A stretch of 64,000 bases of DNA, taken from assembly GCA_963771845.1 (NCBI GenBank), contig CAVYVC010000027.1:62001-126000 (forward strand). The letters are read 5' to 3'. The notes under the pieces were generated by a model. That model was not told the DNA's origin. It saw nothing but the letters and a program-made list of their open reading frames with translations, and searched no databases. A program made the position numbers and the translations under genes. Positions 35,045-44,238 of the stretch are shown piece after piece (position 1 is the stretch's first letter; the number at the start of each line of letters is the position of its first letter). This DNA is from VAZQ01 sp963771845 (GTDB taxonomy: Bacteria > Pseudomonadota > Alphaproteobacteria > Rhizobiales > Xanthobacteraceae).

Positions 35045-36216
35045 ACGGTCGCAAGACTGCTGCCGTGGTCGCCCATGCGCAGGAGCTGTTCGAGGATTTG
35101 TCGTTCAGTGCGGCGCGGCAGTGGAAGGCGGCGCAGCCGGGCCGCAAGGTCATCGGCTACATGCCGATTTATGTTCCGCGCGAGATCATCCATGCCGCCG
35201 ACATGCTGCCGCTGGGCATCGTCGGTGGCGGCGATCAGCTCGAAGTCATCCACGGTGATGCGTACTATCAGAGCTACATATGCCGCATTCCGCGCTCGAC
35301 CGTTGAGCTTGGTCTCTCCGGACGTCTCGATTTCGTGGACGGCATGCTGTTTCCATCGATCTGCGACGTCATCCGAAACTTGTCCGGCATGTGGAAATTG
35401 ATGTTTCCCAACGTCTATTCGCGTTATTTCGACGTGCCGCAAAACTATCGAGATGACATCGGCGGGAATTTCTACATCAACGAGCTTGCCGAACTCCGGG
35501 ACGATCTCGCAAAAATTCGCGGCAAGCCGATCACCGACGAGGAGCTTCGTCGCTCGATCGAGGTTTACAATGAAAACCGGCGGTTGATTTGCGATCTCTA
35601 CGCCTTCAGGGCGGAACGGCCGTGGCAGGCGCCGGCGACCGAGGTCTATTTGATCGTGCGCGCCGGTCTCGTTCTTCCGGTGGAAGAGCATTCCGCCATG
35701 TTGCGCGATTATCTTGCCGCGGCGCGCGCCGAGGAGCGGCCGATGCGCGACAACTGTCGCATCGTGTTGACCGGTGCTTTCTGTGAGCAGCCACCGCTCA
35801 ATCTGATCAAATCGCTCGAACTATCCGGTTGCTATGTGGTGGACGATGATCTCCTTCTGATCACCCGGTGGCTCACCGCGGACGTCCGGGGGGAGGGCGA
35901 TCCGATCAAAAACCTTTCGCTCGCGTTCCTGCACCACTCCGAATCGACGGCCGCCAAATACGAACCCAATCAAAAGGAAAAAGGCCAGCATCTGGTCCGC
36001 GCGGTGAGACGTTCCGCGGCGGAAGGCGTGATCTTCGCCTGCCCAAGCTTCTGCGACCCGGCGCTGCTCGAGCGGCCGATGCTGCAGCACGTGCTCAAGG
36101 ATGCCGGCATTCCCTACATCGCGTTCAAGTACGCCGAGAATTCCGGCCAGATGCAGCCCATTCGAGAGCAGGCAGGAACGTTCGCGGATTCGATCAAGCT
36201 ATGGAGCGGAGCATGA
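35029..36216 (+). CDS. bcrC: Benzoyl-CoA reductase subunit C, 395 aa
   Basis: One of the two substrate-binding subunits of the ATP-dependent class I reductase. It belongs to the HGD-D (2-hydroxyglutaryl-CoA dehydratase D) family. Seen: KVIGYMPIYVPREIIHAADM, SYICRIPRSTVELG, DFVDGMLFPSICDVIRNL, and FACPSFCDPALLERPMLQHV with probable cluster cysteines. Normal length (Thauera BcrC about 386). Confidence 0.95.
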   Translation: MATSLNGRKTAAVVAHAQELFEDLSFSAARQWKAAQPGRKVIGYMPIYVPREIIHAADMLPLGIVGGGDQLEVIHGDAYYQSYICRIPRSTVELGLSGRLDFVDGMLFPSICDVIRNLSGMWKLMFPNVYSRYFDVPQNYRDDIGGNFYINELAELRDDLAKIRGKPITDEELRRSIEVYNENRRLICDLYAFRAERPWQAPATEVYLIVRAGLVLPVEEHSAMLRDYLAAARAEERPMRDNCRIVLTGAFCEQPPLNLIKSLELSGCYVVDDDLLLITRWLTADVRGEGDPIKNLSLAFLHHSESTAAKYEPNQKEKGQHLVRAVRRSAAEGVIFACPSFCDPALLERPMLQHVLKDAGIPYIAFKYAENSGQMQPIREQAGTFADSIKLWSGA

Positions 36217-37526
36217 CGACCCAGATTGTCACGTCCCGGGCGCCGGCCAAACAAGTCGCCAAGGATGCTTCGATGATGAAGCAGAAAGCAATGATGGCGG
36301 CTCATTACGACCGCTTGACCAACGCGCCCGAGACCGGCGCCAAGGTCGCCTCCACCTTCGTGCCAGGCAATCTCAACGAGCTGATCATGTGTTTTGACCT
36401 CGTGAATAATCTACCCGAGGTCAATGCCATTCAGAACGGGCTGCGGCGCTTGAGCGGCAGTTTCGTGCTCGAAGCAGAGAAAATCGGTCATTCCGAGGAT
36501 GTGTGCACCTATGTGAAGTCCGATATCGGCATGATGTCGAAAGGCAATATCGCCCCCAACGGAAAGAAATTTCCCAATCCCGACGTGCTGCTGCTCTCCT
36601 ACACCGGATGCTTCACATTCATGAAGTGGTTCGAGCTTCTGCGGGAGCAATACCAGTGCGAAACGATCATGTTTCACACGCCTTACATGGGGGACGGCAA
36701 GATTACCAGGAACATGATCGAGTACATGATCAAACAGCTCAAGGAGGACGTGATACCGACGCTGGAGCGCGTTTCGGGCGTCAAGTTCGATATTGACCGG
36801 CTGCGCGAGTATCTCAAGAAATCGACGCGAGCCGAGGACGATCTTGTCCGCGTGCTGCAAAGCGCAAAGGCAAAGCCTTCGCCGATCGATGCTTATTTCG
36901 GCGGCATCTATTACATCGGACCGATCTTCGGCGCGTTTCGAGGCACCGACGATGCCATCGATTACTACCGCTTCCTGCGCGAAGAAGTGGAAGATCGACT
37001 GACCAATGGCCAGGGTCCCGTGACGCCGGACGGTGACATGGGTAAGGAGAAATACCGGCTCGTGGTCGAAGGGCCACCCAATTACACGAACTTCCGTCAG
37101 TTCTGGAAGATGTTCTATGACGAAGGCGCGGTCGTGGTTGCTTCGAGCTACACCAAGGTCGGCGGCGTGTATGATTTCGGCTTCCGGCATGATCCGGACA
37201 AGCCGTTGGAGACGCTCGCCGAGTATTGTCTTGGCGTTTACACCAACCGCAGCTTGCCGATGCGCATCGAAATGTTGACCAACTACATCAACGAATATGC
37301 AGCCGATGGCCTGCTGATCAATTCGATCAAGAGCTGCAACAGCTTCTCGGCTGGACAGTTGTTGATGATGCGCGAAGTCGAAAAGCACACCGGCAAGCCG
37401 GCGGCATTCATTGAATCCGACCTTGTCGATCCACGCTATTTCTCTGCCGCCAATATCAAGAACCGGCTCGAGAGCTACTTTCAGATGATCGAGCAGAAGC
37501 GCGCCGGCGCGCGCGCCGCGGCCTAA
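36213..37526 (+). CDS. bcrB: Benzoyl-CoA reductase subunit B, 437 aa
   Basis: The partner of BcrC in the active-site half, same family. Seen: MKQKAMMAAHYDRLTNAPET, LLSYTGCFTFMKWFELLREQ, GGIYYIGPIFGAFRGTDDAI, and INSIKSCNSFSAGQLLMMRE near the C-terminus with a conserved cysteine. The ATG overlaps the bcrC stop by four bases. Length matches Thauera BcrB. Confidence 0.95.
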   Translation: MTTQIVTSRAPAKQVAKDASMMKQKAMMAAHYDRLTNAPETGAKVASTFVPGNLNELIMCFDLVNNLPEVNAIQNGLRRLSGSFVLEAEKIGHSEDVCTYVKSDIGMMSKGNIAPNGKKFPNPDVLLLSYTGCFTFMKWFELLREQYQCETIMFHTPYMGDGKITRNMIEYMIKQLKEDVIPTLERVSGVKFDIDRLREYLKKSTRAEDDLVRVLQSAKAKPSPIDAYFGGIYYIGPIFGAFRGTDDAIDYYRFLREEVEDRLTNGQGPVTPDGDMGKEKYRLVVEGPPNYTNFRQFWKMFYDEGAVVVASSYTKVGGVYDFGFRHDPDKPLETLAEYCLGVYTNRSLPMRIEMLTNYINEYAADGLLINSIKSCNSFSAGQLLMMREVEKHTGKPAAFIESDLVDPRYFSAANIKNRLESYFQMIEQKRAGARAAA

Positions 37527-37537
37527 GGAGGGGAGCT

Positions 37538-38869
37538 ATGAAGACTTTCGTCGGCATCGATCTTGGTTCGACCACGACGAAAGCGGTTCTCCTCGACGAG
37601 GATCGCAAGGTGATTGGTCGCGGCATCACGAATTCGCGCTCGAATTACGCAACGGCGGCGCGGGTGGCGAGCGAGGAGGCGCGCGTCGACGGTCAATTCA
37701 CGCTGTTCCGCCGCGCCCTCGGTGACACCGATGGTTTGATCAAGCTCGAGACTTTTCTCGGGAGGCTGGAACGAGCATTTCGTCTCGAGCAGTTTCTGGA
37801 ACAGCTCAACGATCTGGAACAAACCTGTCTTGCTCAAGTACGCGGCGAGCGCTTCGCCCGGGTTGCTTCGGCCGTCAATTCAGCTCTCGGCGAAGTATTT
37901 CGACGGCTGCGTGAAGAAGCAACGGAGCTCTTTGCTCCGGGCGCCAAGCGTAAATCGGATTTCTTTCGCGACATTGCGGGCTCCCGCTACCACAGCCATG
38001 CCGAAGCAGTCGCTCGTGATACAGGGCTATCTTACGATCTGCTCCTCAACGTCTATGACAAGTCGATCATCGACGTGGAGAATCGGCCGCCAACGGGCGA
38101 CTTGCGAGAGAAATTCCGGCGAGCGCTCGCGCACGTGCTGACATCAGAGCCGTCCTTGGCATCGGCGGCCACTGCGATCCAGAGCGTCATCGCGAACGCA
38201 CTCGGCGTCGAGTTGGAGGAAAGCTACCTGGTCGGCACCGGGTATGGGCGCGTCACCTTGCCGTTCTCGAAGGAGCATATCCGCTCGGAGATCCTGTGCC
38301 ATGGCCTCGGCGCCCACATGATGTATCCGAACACGCGAACCGTGCTCGACATCGGCGGCCAGGACACCAAAGGCATCCAGGTGGATGAAAATGGCATCGT
38401 CGTGAATTTTCAGATGAACGATCGCTGTGCCGCGGGATGCGGGCGCTATCTCGGATACATCGCCGACGAGATGAACATGGGCTTGCATGAATTGGGTCCG
38501 CTGGCGATGAAATCGGATCGCCCGGCCCGCATCAATTCGACCTGCACGGTATTCGCGGGCGCCGAGTTGCGCGACCGGCTCTCGCTCGGAGAGAAGCGCG
38601 AGGACATTCTCGCCGGACTGCATCGCGCCATCATCCTGCGCGCGATTTCGATCATCTCACGATCGGGAGGCGTGACCAACGAGTTCACCTTCACCGGCGG
38701 GGTCGCCAAGAATGAGGCCGCAGTGCGCGAGCTCAGGAAGCTGATCAGGGAAAATTACGGCGAGATGACCATAAACATTGATCCAGAGTCCATTTACACC
38801 GGCGCGCTCGGCGCCGCCGAATTCGCGCGCCGGGCCTATCTTGGCCAAACCGAGGGGAGCCAGCCATGA
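37538..38869 (+). CDS. bcrA: Benzoyl-CoA reductase subunit A (ATPase), 443 aa
   Basis: An ASKHA-fold ATPase of the electron-activation half. MKTFVGIDLGSTTTKAVLLD is the phosphate-1 motif; VLDIGGQDTKGIQVDENG the second; the bridging cluster cysteines lie in NDRCAAGCGRYLGYIADEMN at about residues 297-301. TGGVAKNEAAVREL is the adenosine motif. A hydrolysis of two ATP per electron pair is known for the class. gaggggagct precedes the ATG. Confidence 0.95.
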   Translation: MKTFVGIDLGSTTTKAVLLDEDRKVIGRGITNSRSNYATAARVASEEARVDGQFTLFRRALGDTDGLIKLETFLGRLERAFRLEQFLEQLNDLEQTCLAQVRGERFARVASAVNSALGEVFRRLREEATELFAPGAKRKSDFFRDIAGSRYHSHAEAVARDTGLSYDLLLNVYDKSIIDVENRPPTGDLREKFRRALAHVLTSEPSLASAATAIQSVIANALGVELEESYLVGTGYGRVTLPFSKEHIRSEILCHGLGAHMMYPNTRTVLDIGGQDTKGIQVDENGIVVNFQMNDRCAAGCGRYLGYIADEMNMGLHELGPLAMKSDRPARINSTCTVFAGAELRDRLSLGEKREDILAGLHRAIILRAISIISRSGGVTNEFTFTGGVAKNEAAVRELRKLIRENYGEMTINIDPESIYTGALGAAEFARRAYLGQTEGSQP

Positions 38870-39711
38870 CCATCACGGCGGGAATCGACATCGGCACCGG
38901 CGCCGTCAAGGCAGCAGTGTTCAAGGTGGAGGACGGCAACGAAGTGTGGTTGTCGCGATCGTCGCTGCGAATTCGTCAGCGGGATCCGATCGAGTTGGCG
39001 CGGATTGCTTATGACAACGCGCTCGAGGATGCGAAGCTTCGTTCGCAAGACGTCAACTACGTCGCGACGACGGGAGAAGGTGAAAGCGTGCCTTTCCACA
39101 CTGGGCATTTCTACTCGATGACATCGCATGCGCGCGGCGCCATCTATCTCGATCCGCAATCGCGGGCTGCGCTTGATGTGGGAGCATTGCACGGGCGTGC
39201 GATCAGCATCGATGAGCGCGGAAAAGTGTTGAGCTACAAGATGACGAGCCAGTGCGCATCCGGATCGGGTCAGTTTCTGGAAAACATTGCTCGCTATCTC
39301 GGCATCGCGCAGGAGGAAATCGGGACCCTGTCACGCCAAGCCGACAATCCCGAGGTGGTCTCGAGCATTTGCGCCGTTTTGGCGGAGACCGACGTCATCA
39401 ACATGGTCTCACGCGGCATTTCCGCGCCCAACATCCTGAAAGGCATTCATCTGTCGATGGCCGCCCGGCTTTCCAAGTTGCTGAAAGCCGTGGGAGTGAC
39501 CAGCGGCGTGGTGATGGTAACGGGGGGTCTCGCTCTCGATAACGGGCTCATCGCAGCGCTCGAAGAGGATATCTCGCATATCAAAGACATGAAGGTCGTT
39601 GTTCGCAGCCATCCCGATTCGATCTATTCCGGAGCGATTGGAGCCGCGCTATGGGGCGCGTTCCGATTCCAGAAGCTCGCCGCGCTCGGGCAACTTCCAA
39701 AAGCGGCATGA
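38866..39711 (+). CDS. bcrD: Benzoyl-CoA reductase subunit D (ATPase), 281 aa
   Basis: The second ATPase subunit, ASKHA fold: GIDIGTGAVKAAVFKVEDGN, and the cluster loop KMTSQCASGSGQFLENIARY at about residue 125; VTGGLALDNGLIAAL near the end. Length matches Thauera BcrD (282). It overlaps bcrA by four bases. Confidence 0.95.
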   Translation: MTITAGIDIGTGAVKAAVFKVEDGNEVWLSRSSLRIRQRDPIELARIAYDNALEDAKLRSQDVNYVATTGEGESVPFHTGHFYSMTSHARGAIYLDPQSRAALDVGALHGRAISIDERGKVLSYKMTSQCASGSGQFLENIARYLGIAQEEIGTLSRQADNPEVVSSICAVLAETDVINMVSRGISAPNILKGIHLSMAARLSKLLKAVGVTSGVVMVTGGLALDNGLIAALEEDISHIKDMKVVVRSHPDSIYSGAIGAALWGAFRFQKLAALGQLPKAA

Positions 39712-39727
39712 ACACGAGGAGGCAGCG

Positions 39728-39973
39728 ATGGCGCTGATGATTACCGAAGCCTGCACGGCCTGTGATGCCTGCGAGCCGGTGTGCCCGAACAAAGCGATCT
39801 CGGCCGGCAATCCGATCTATGTCATCGATCCGATGAAATGTACGGAGTGCGTCGGCGCGGAAGACGAACCGCAATGCAAGCTCGTGTGCCCGGCCGAGTG
39901 CATCGTGTCCAATCCCGATTGGACCGAAAGTAACGATGACCTGCTCGCAAAATATCAGCAGTTGCATACGTGA
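39728..39973 (+). CDS. fdx: 2[4Fe-4S] ferredoxin (Chromatium type), 81 aa
   Basis: The first cluster motif is CTACDACEPVCP (CxxCxxCxxxCP); the second is CTECVGAEDEPQCKLVCP, with the eight-residue insertion that marks the Chromatium vinosum type, known as the electron donor of Thauera benzoyl-CoA reductase. It is placed directly behind bcrD, as in other class I clusters. The ATG at 39728 is followed by a second one at 39737. Confidence 0.95.
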   Translation: MALMITEACTACDACEPVCPNKAISAGNPIYVIDPMKCTECVGAEDEPQCKLVCPAECIVSNPDWTESNDDLLAKYQQLHT

Positions 39974-40485
39974 GCGCGGCGATGACTTTCACAAACCGCA
40001 TCAGCCAGACCCTTCACGAAGAGCATCGCAGCACCATCGCGCTGGTGGAGCGGCTCGAGCAGCTGCTCGCTCGGCATCCGCGCGGTGCAGCGCCGGACAT
40101 CAGCGAGCGCGGGATCGCGCAGTTGCTGTCGGATCTTTCGACTGGCGTCAAAGCGGAGTTGCAGCGCCATTTCGATTTCGAAGAAAACCGTCTCTTTGCC
40201 TTTCTCAACGCCAGCGGAGACGGTGCCATCGCTGCGCATCTGACCGACGAGCATCACGCTTTACGGCCAATGGTCGCCGAGATTGTCGGACTGGCACGCG
40301 GCGCAGCCGATCGCGGCTTCGACCAGGCAACTTGGGTAGAATTTCGCCGCCTGGGCCAGGACTTCTGCGAGCGCATACTGGCTCATGTTCAGAAGGAAGA
40401 GATGGCGCTGCTGCCGATACTCGATGACAGCATGGATACGGATACCGAAGCTCGCCTGGTCGAGGAATATCTTGAAAGCACGTGA
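39970..40485 (+). CDS. Hemerythrin HHE-domain protein, 171 aa
   Basis: HHE cation-binding features: TLHEEHRSTIALVERLEQLL, RHFDFEENRLFAFLN, HLTDEHHALRPMVAEIVGLA, ILAHVQKEEMALLPIL, which supply the histidines and glutamates of a diiron site. It can bind oxygen or nitric oxide. The GTG at 39970 overlaps the fdx stop (GTGA); an ATG at 39982 is possible. Its place next to benzoyl-CoA reductase suggests oxygen scavenging or sensing. Confidence 0.85.
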   Translation: MSAAMTFTNRISQTLHEEHRSTIALVERLEQLLARHPRGAAPDISERGIAQLLSDLSTGVKAELQRHFDFEENRLFAFLNASGDGAIAAHLTDEHHALRPMVAEIVGLARGAADRGFDQATWVEFRRLGQDFCERILAHVQKEEMALLPILDDSMDTDTEARLVEEYLEST

Positions 40486-40493
40486 GACGCCCA

Positions 40494-40985
40494 ATGATCA
40501 CAGCTTCCCCCGTTCGAGACCGAAAGGCTCGCCCGCTCAGCGGCGCCGACATCGAGCGGGTGATTGCAATTGACTGCGCTCACAGCGGCCATGTCCGGCG
40601 GCATTTTTTTGAAAAGCGCTTTGCTGCCGCTGAAGCACGGCCCGGTGATTACATTCAGGTTGGCGCAATGTGGGGCGGCTCGTTGCGCGGTTTCGCGGTT
40701 GCCCGCATCCTTCGCGGCGAGTTTGGACACGAGCATCCGATTGCCGTTCTCGATGCGATCGGTGTCGAGGCGCAGAGTCGGGAACTCGGTATCGGAGAAG
40801 CCCTCATGAAAGAGCTTTGCGACGCAATGCGGCGCAATGGCGTGCGCTCATTGCATTCGCAGGCTGACTGGACCAGGCATGATCTTCTGCGTTTCTTCGA
40901 AGCTTCAGGCTTTGAGCTTGCTCCCCGTCTCGCCTTGGAGCGTTCGGTGTCCGAACGGCTGGACGAGGCGAGCGAAGAGGTATGA
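40494..40985 (+). CDS. GNAT-family N-acetyltransferase, 163 aa
   Basis: A GNAT fold: LDAIGVEAQSRELGIGEALM holds the acetyl-CoA-binding motif A (Q/RxxGxG/A variant) at about residue 85. ATG 40494 was used; a GTG at 40482 overlaps the hemerythrin stop. In Rhodopseudomonas palustris the GNAT protein BadL acetylates and switches off benzoate- and hydroxybenzoate-CoA ligases; a similar role is plausible here but is inference. Confidence 0.8.
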   Translation: MITASPVRDRKARPLSGADIERVIAIDCAHSGHVRRHFFEKRFAAAEARPGDYIQVGAMWGGSLRGFAVARILRGEFGHEHPIAVLDAIGVEAQSRELGIGEALMKELCDAMRRNGVRSLHSQADWTRHDLLRFFEASGFELAPRLALERSVSERLDEASEEV

Positions 40986-41003
40986 CAGCGGTGGGAGGCG
41001 GCG

Positions 41004-41555
41004 ATGGCTGAACGCGCGCGCATGACAATCCCGGAACGTTCGGGGGCGGTCGCCGAGATCAACTATGGCAAGCCGGCGGCGCCCGACTTCGGTCCGTTGG
41101 CACGCGATCGAATTCCGGTGCGCACCATGGCAGACAGAGATCTACATGCGTTGATTGCAATCGACCGTCGAATCACCGGACGCGACCGTTCTGCCTATTT
41201 TCAGCGCAAGCTCGCGGAAGCATTGCATGAATCAGACATACGCGTTTCCTTGGTCGCCGAGCAGGATGGCAGGCCGGTTGGTTTCATCATGGCGCGCGTC
41301 GATTTTGGCGAATTCGGGCGGCTTGAGCCGACGGCCGTGATGGATACCATTGGCGTTGATCCGAATTATCGTGATCAGGGTGTCGGGCGTGCGCTCCTGT
41401 CGCAACTGCTCATCAATCTGATGACGCTTCGCGTCGAACATATCAGAACGGAACTCAACTGGAATGATCGGGAACTTCTCGGTTTCCTCGATCACTGTGG
41501 CTTCCGTCCCGCACGTCAGCTCTGCTTCGAACATGCTCTCGAAGCCTCAGGCTGA
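41004..41555 (+). CDS. GNAT-family N-acetyltransferase, 183 aa
   Basis: A second GNAT protein, similar to its neighbour over its whole length (both have DFGEFG/RGEFGHE before the acetyl-CoA motif). Motif A is DTIGVDPNYRDQGVGRALLS. The first 45 residues are an extension. ggtgggaggcgg gives a ribosome site. The pair looks like a local duplication in the same operon as bcrCBAD. Confidence 0.82.
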   Translation: MAERARMTIPERSGAVAEINYGKPAAPDFGPLARDRIPVRTMADRDLHALIAIDRRITGRDRSAYFQRKLAEALHESDIRVSLVAEQDGRPVGFIMARVDFGEFGRLEPTAVMDTIGVDPNYRDQGVGRALLSQLLINLMTLRVEHIRTELNWNDRELLGFLDHCGFRPARQLCFEHALEASG

Positions 41556-42279
41556 ATGCCGCCGCCTGCAGTTCGATTTTTCCGGCCGGCACGCGCTCGT
41601 CACCGGCGCAAGCCGGGGAATCGGGCGGGTGATTGCCGATGCGCTTGCCGCCGCCGGCGCACTTGTGGATGCTTTCGATCTTCGCGATCCCGAGCGGCCC
41701 AATGATTTCCCTCACCATTTCGTCCGGCTCGATGTCGCAGACGCAGGAGCTGTCGAAAACGCGCTGATGGAATTGCCGGAAATGCCCAGCCTGCTGGTCA
41801 ACAATGCCGGCATCACGCGTGATCGTTCCATTGCGAAGATGAGCGATCTGGAGTGGACGGCGGTGCTCTCCGTCAATCTCACCGGCGCATTCAACACGAT
41901 CCGTGCGGTTGCTCCGCACATGGCGGCGAAAGGCTATGGCCGGATCGTCAACATCACCTCGATAAATGGGCTGCGTGGAAAGTTTGGCCAGGCCAACTAC
42001 GCCTCGGCGAAAGCCGGCCTGATCGGCCTCACCAAAACAGCGGCACGCGAATTCGGCAAGAAGGGCGTGACGGTCAACGCGGTCGCTCCCGGCATGGTGA
42101 TGACCGACATGGCCCGTGCTCTGCCGGCTGAGATCATCGGCCAGGCCGAAAGCGAAGCGGCGCTCGCCACGCTCGCCGGGCCGGAAGACGTCAGCGACGC
42201 CGTGCTCTTCCTGCTGTCCGACGCTGCCCGTGCAATTACCGGCGAGGTGCTTCGCGTCGATGCCGGCCAATATATCTGA
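41533..42279 (+). CDS. Short-chain dehydrogenase/reductase, 248 aa
   Basis: A classical SDR: cofactor motif TGASRGIG (about residue 22), NNAG (about 97), active-site serine in NITSINGL and YASAKAG (Y...K). The chosen ATG at 41533 overlaps the GNAT stop by 23 bases. It resembles FabG-like 3-oxoacyl reductases; in this place it may act on hydroxy- or oxoacyl-CoA of the ring-cleaved chain (beta-oxidation of 3-hydroxypimelyl-CoA). No substrate is shown by the sequence. Confidence 0.85.
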   Translation: MLSKPQAECRRLQFDFSGRHALVTGASRGIGRVIADALAAAGALVDAFDLRDPERPNDFPHHFVRLDVADAGAVENALMELPEMPSLLVNNAGITRDRSIAKMSDLEWTAVLSVNLTGAFNTIRAVAPHMAAKGYGRIVNITSINGLRGKFGQANYASAKAGLIGLTKTAAREFGKKGVTVNAVAPGMVMTDMARALPAEIIGQAESEAALATLAGPEDVSDAVLFLLSDAARAITGEVLRVDAGQYI

Positions 42280-42398
42280 GCCGCCACTTAAGTTTAGCGC
42301 GGCGCGCTCATCGCGCCGGGCGTCGCGTCACCTGGCCGGTGAACCAGCCGAAAGCAACATTTTGCTGCAACTCACGAGCTTCTCCGCCCGGCGCCTCA

Positions 42399-42650
42399 TC
42401 AAACCGTCGCCAAACGGGTTGCCTTCCGTGACGCAAATGCCAAATACGCAGCGTAGCCGACCAGCGCGAAGATCGTCGCGGTCGCGCTGCCAGCGCGCAG
42501 ATCGACCCATTCGAACAGGTCACTGCCGACGCGGAGAATGACGGATGCGTGCAACAGGGCGAGCGGCCCATAGGCAAAGCCGCTGTATCCTACACGGATT
42601 CCGATCAGCGCAGGCAAAATAATCGGAGCATGTCCGAACACCAACGCCAC
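42399..42650 (-). pseudogene. Membrane protein fragment (NnrS-like C-terminal piece)
   Basis: The frame reads LVFGHAPIILPALIGIRVGY and PLALLHASVILRVGSDL with three membrane helices, which looks like the C-terminal part of a larger polytopic protein of the NnrS-like kind. It has no ribosome site or proper N-terminus, and the upstream frame is closed. It is probably a gene remnant left by rearrangement at the end of the bcr operon. Confidence 0.45.
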
Positions 42651-42748
42651 ACCGGCGGACGAATACGTCCACTAGGCGATATGACGTCGCCCGTTCCACC
42701 AGCCGCACTGCGACTGGAGTTCTTAGGGCCAAAAGCGCGCCGCCGATT

Positions 42749-42762
42749 TGATTTAAGTCATG
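42749..42762 (+). promoter_or_regulatory. Weak Fnr-like box upstream of ridA-like gene
   Basis: ttgatttaagtcat matches the Fnr box at eight of ten fixed positions and lies 63 bases before the start at 42825. It is the least certain box in the window. Confidence 0.35.
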
Positions 42763-42824
42763 AGAATAAGCTTGCGCGATTGGTATTGTTAAACCCCGTG
42801 GCCAGTCAGGACTTGGAGCTAATC

Positions 42825-43223
42825 ATGTCAGTGGAGATTCTGCTTCCCCTCGGGTGGGCGCCGCCCATTGGATATGCCAATGGCATCGCCGCCCCTGCGG
42901 GCCGTATCGTATTCATCGCCGGCCAGGTCGGCTGGGACGAAAAGCAGCAGTTTCATAGCGACAAGCTGGTCCCGCAGTTTGAGCAAGCGCTGAAAAACGT
43001 GCTGACGGTGCTTGCAGAGGCCGGCGGTCGTCCGGATCACATTTGCCGCATGACGGCATATTGTATCGACAGGCCCGCTTATCTTTCAGGGCGAGCTGAG
43101 CTGGGACGCATCTGGCGGCAGCTGATGGGTAAGCATTTCCCGGCGATGAGCATGATCTTCGTTGCGGATCTCCTTGATCATCCCGGAAAGATTGAACTCG
43201 AGGCAACGGCCGTCATACCGTGA
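42825..43223 (+). CDS. RidA/YjgF/Rid family protein, 132 aa
   Basis: The Rid fold: IVFIAGQVGWDEKQQFHSDK, VPQFEQALKNVLTVLAEAGG, and MTAYCIDRPAYLSGRAELGR; the catalytic arginine of RidA is not obvious, so it may be a Rid subfamily without imine deaminase activity. The ATG at 42825 follows ttggagct. It lies convergent to hcrB with 28 bases between. Rid proteins are sometimes found in aromatic catabolic clusters, without a known role there. Confidence 0.8.
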   Translation: MSVEILLPLGWAPPIGYANGIAAPAGRIVFIAGQVGWDEKQQFHSDKLVPQFEQALKNVLTVLAEAGGRPDHICRMTAYCIDRPAYLSGRAELGRIWRQLMGKHFPAMSMIFVADLLDHPGKIELEATAVIP

Positions 43224-43251
43224 TGACAGGAGAGTGTGACTGCTCATTTTG

Positions 43252-44238
43252 TTAGGTGGCCGCAATCTTGGAGTGTGCTTGATCAAAGAGCGATGCCGCA
43301 CAGCGTCGTGCCAGGGCTGCGACGGCAAGGCGGCGGTAGTGAGCCGACGCAATTGTGGTTCGCATCGGATGAGCCTGCTTTTGCACCAGACGATCGATAT
43401 CCTGCAATGCTTTTTCGTCGATCGATCGACCTAGGATTGCGTCGGTTCCGGCGAGGACCAACGGTCGGGAATTGGTGCCGGTGAGCGCGATGCGCAGAGA
43501 CGTCGCCATTCCGTTGGCGGCGCTTAGCGCAACCGCTACGCCGGCCAGGGGATAGTCGATGGCTCCGCGTATGCGTACCTTGGAATAGACCGAAGGTGGC
43601 GCTTGCGCCGGCAAAAGCACTGCCACCACGAGTTCGCCCGCGGCAAGTGTGAGATGCGCGCGGCCGTCCTCGACATATAGTTGCTCGAGCGGAATGCGCC
43701 AGCGGTGCTGGACGTCCTCGACCTCCACTACAGCGCCGAGGGCGAGCAGCGCCGGCGCGAGGTCACCGGTGAAAGCGGCATGGCAGTGCTGGCCCTGCGG
43801 CGCAACGTGGCACACATCGCCATCTTTTTTCAGGCAGAATCCGTTGGCTCTCCGCCACCATTCGGTTTGATTGTAGTAGATGCAGCGCGTGTCCAGACAA
43901 AGATTGCCGCCGACCGTGCCCAACGCGCGATGGCCGGGTCCAGCGATTACCTCGGCGGCCTGTGCCAGTGCCCGATATTGCGCGGCGATCATAACATTGC
44001 GGGCGAGTGCCGCGATCGTGACGCCCGCCCCGATGCGCGTGCCGTCATCGCTGAACTCGATTTCCGCCATTTCATCGATGCCGGAAAGATCGATCAGCAA
44101 ATCCGCAGTGCTCAGGCCATGGCGGATATTGACGAGAAGATCGGTACCGCCGGCAATGAAACGACTGCCAGGGTGCTCACGCTGCGCTGCGATGGCATCC
44201 TTCGTCGTGCGCGGGCGAGCAAGATGGAGTTCAGGCAT
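43252..44238 (-). CDS. hcrB: 4-hydroxybenzoyl-CoA reductase beta (FAD, extra 4Fe-4S) subunit, 328 aa
   Basis: The FAD subunit of the xanthine-oxidase-family reductase that removes the phenolic hydroxyl as water. Seen: FAD motif RFIAGGTDLLVNIRHGL, GNLCLDTRCIYYNQTEWWRR and FCLKKDGDVCHVAPQGQHCH: the four cysteines bind the extra [4Fe-4S] cluster that marks the HcrB subfamily and is absent in ordinary members. The ATG at 44238 overlaps the hcrA stop by eight bases. Confidence 0.93.
   Translation of the reverse strand: MPELHLARPRTTKDAIAAQREHPGSRFIAGGTDLLVNIRHGLSTADLLIDLSGIDEMAEIEFSDDGTRIGAGVTIAALARNVMIAAQYRALAQAAEVIAGPGHRALGTVGGNLCLDTRCIYYNQTEWWRRANGFCLKKDGDVCHVAPQGQHCHAAFTGDLAPALLALGAVVEVEDVQHRWRIPLEQLYVEDGRAHLTLAAGELVVAVLLPAQAPPSVYSKVRIRGAIDYPLAGVAVALSAANGMATSLRIALTGTNSRPLVLAGTDAILGRSIDEKALQDIDRLVQKQAHPMRTTIASAHYRRLAVAALARRCAASLFDQAHSKIAAT

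Noticed and set aside
36411..37388. 325-codon minus-strand frame
   Set aside because: Antisense shadow of bcrB, without a recognisable protein family.
43256..43285. ttgatcaa near the end of hcrB as Fnr site
   Set aside because: The two half-sites are not separated by four bases and it lies inside a coding sequence.
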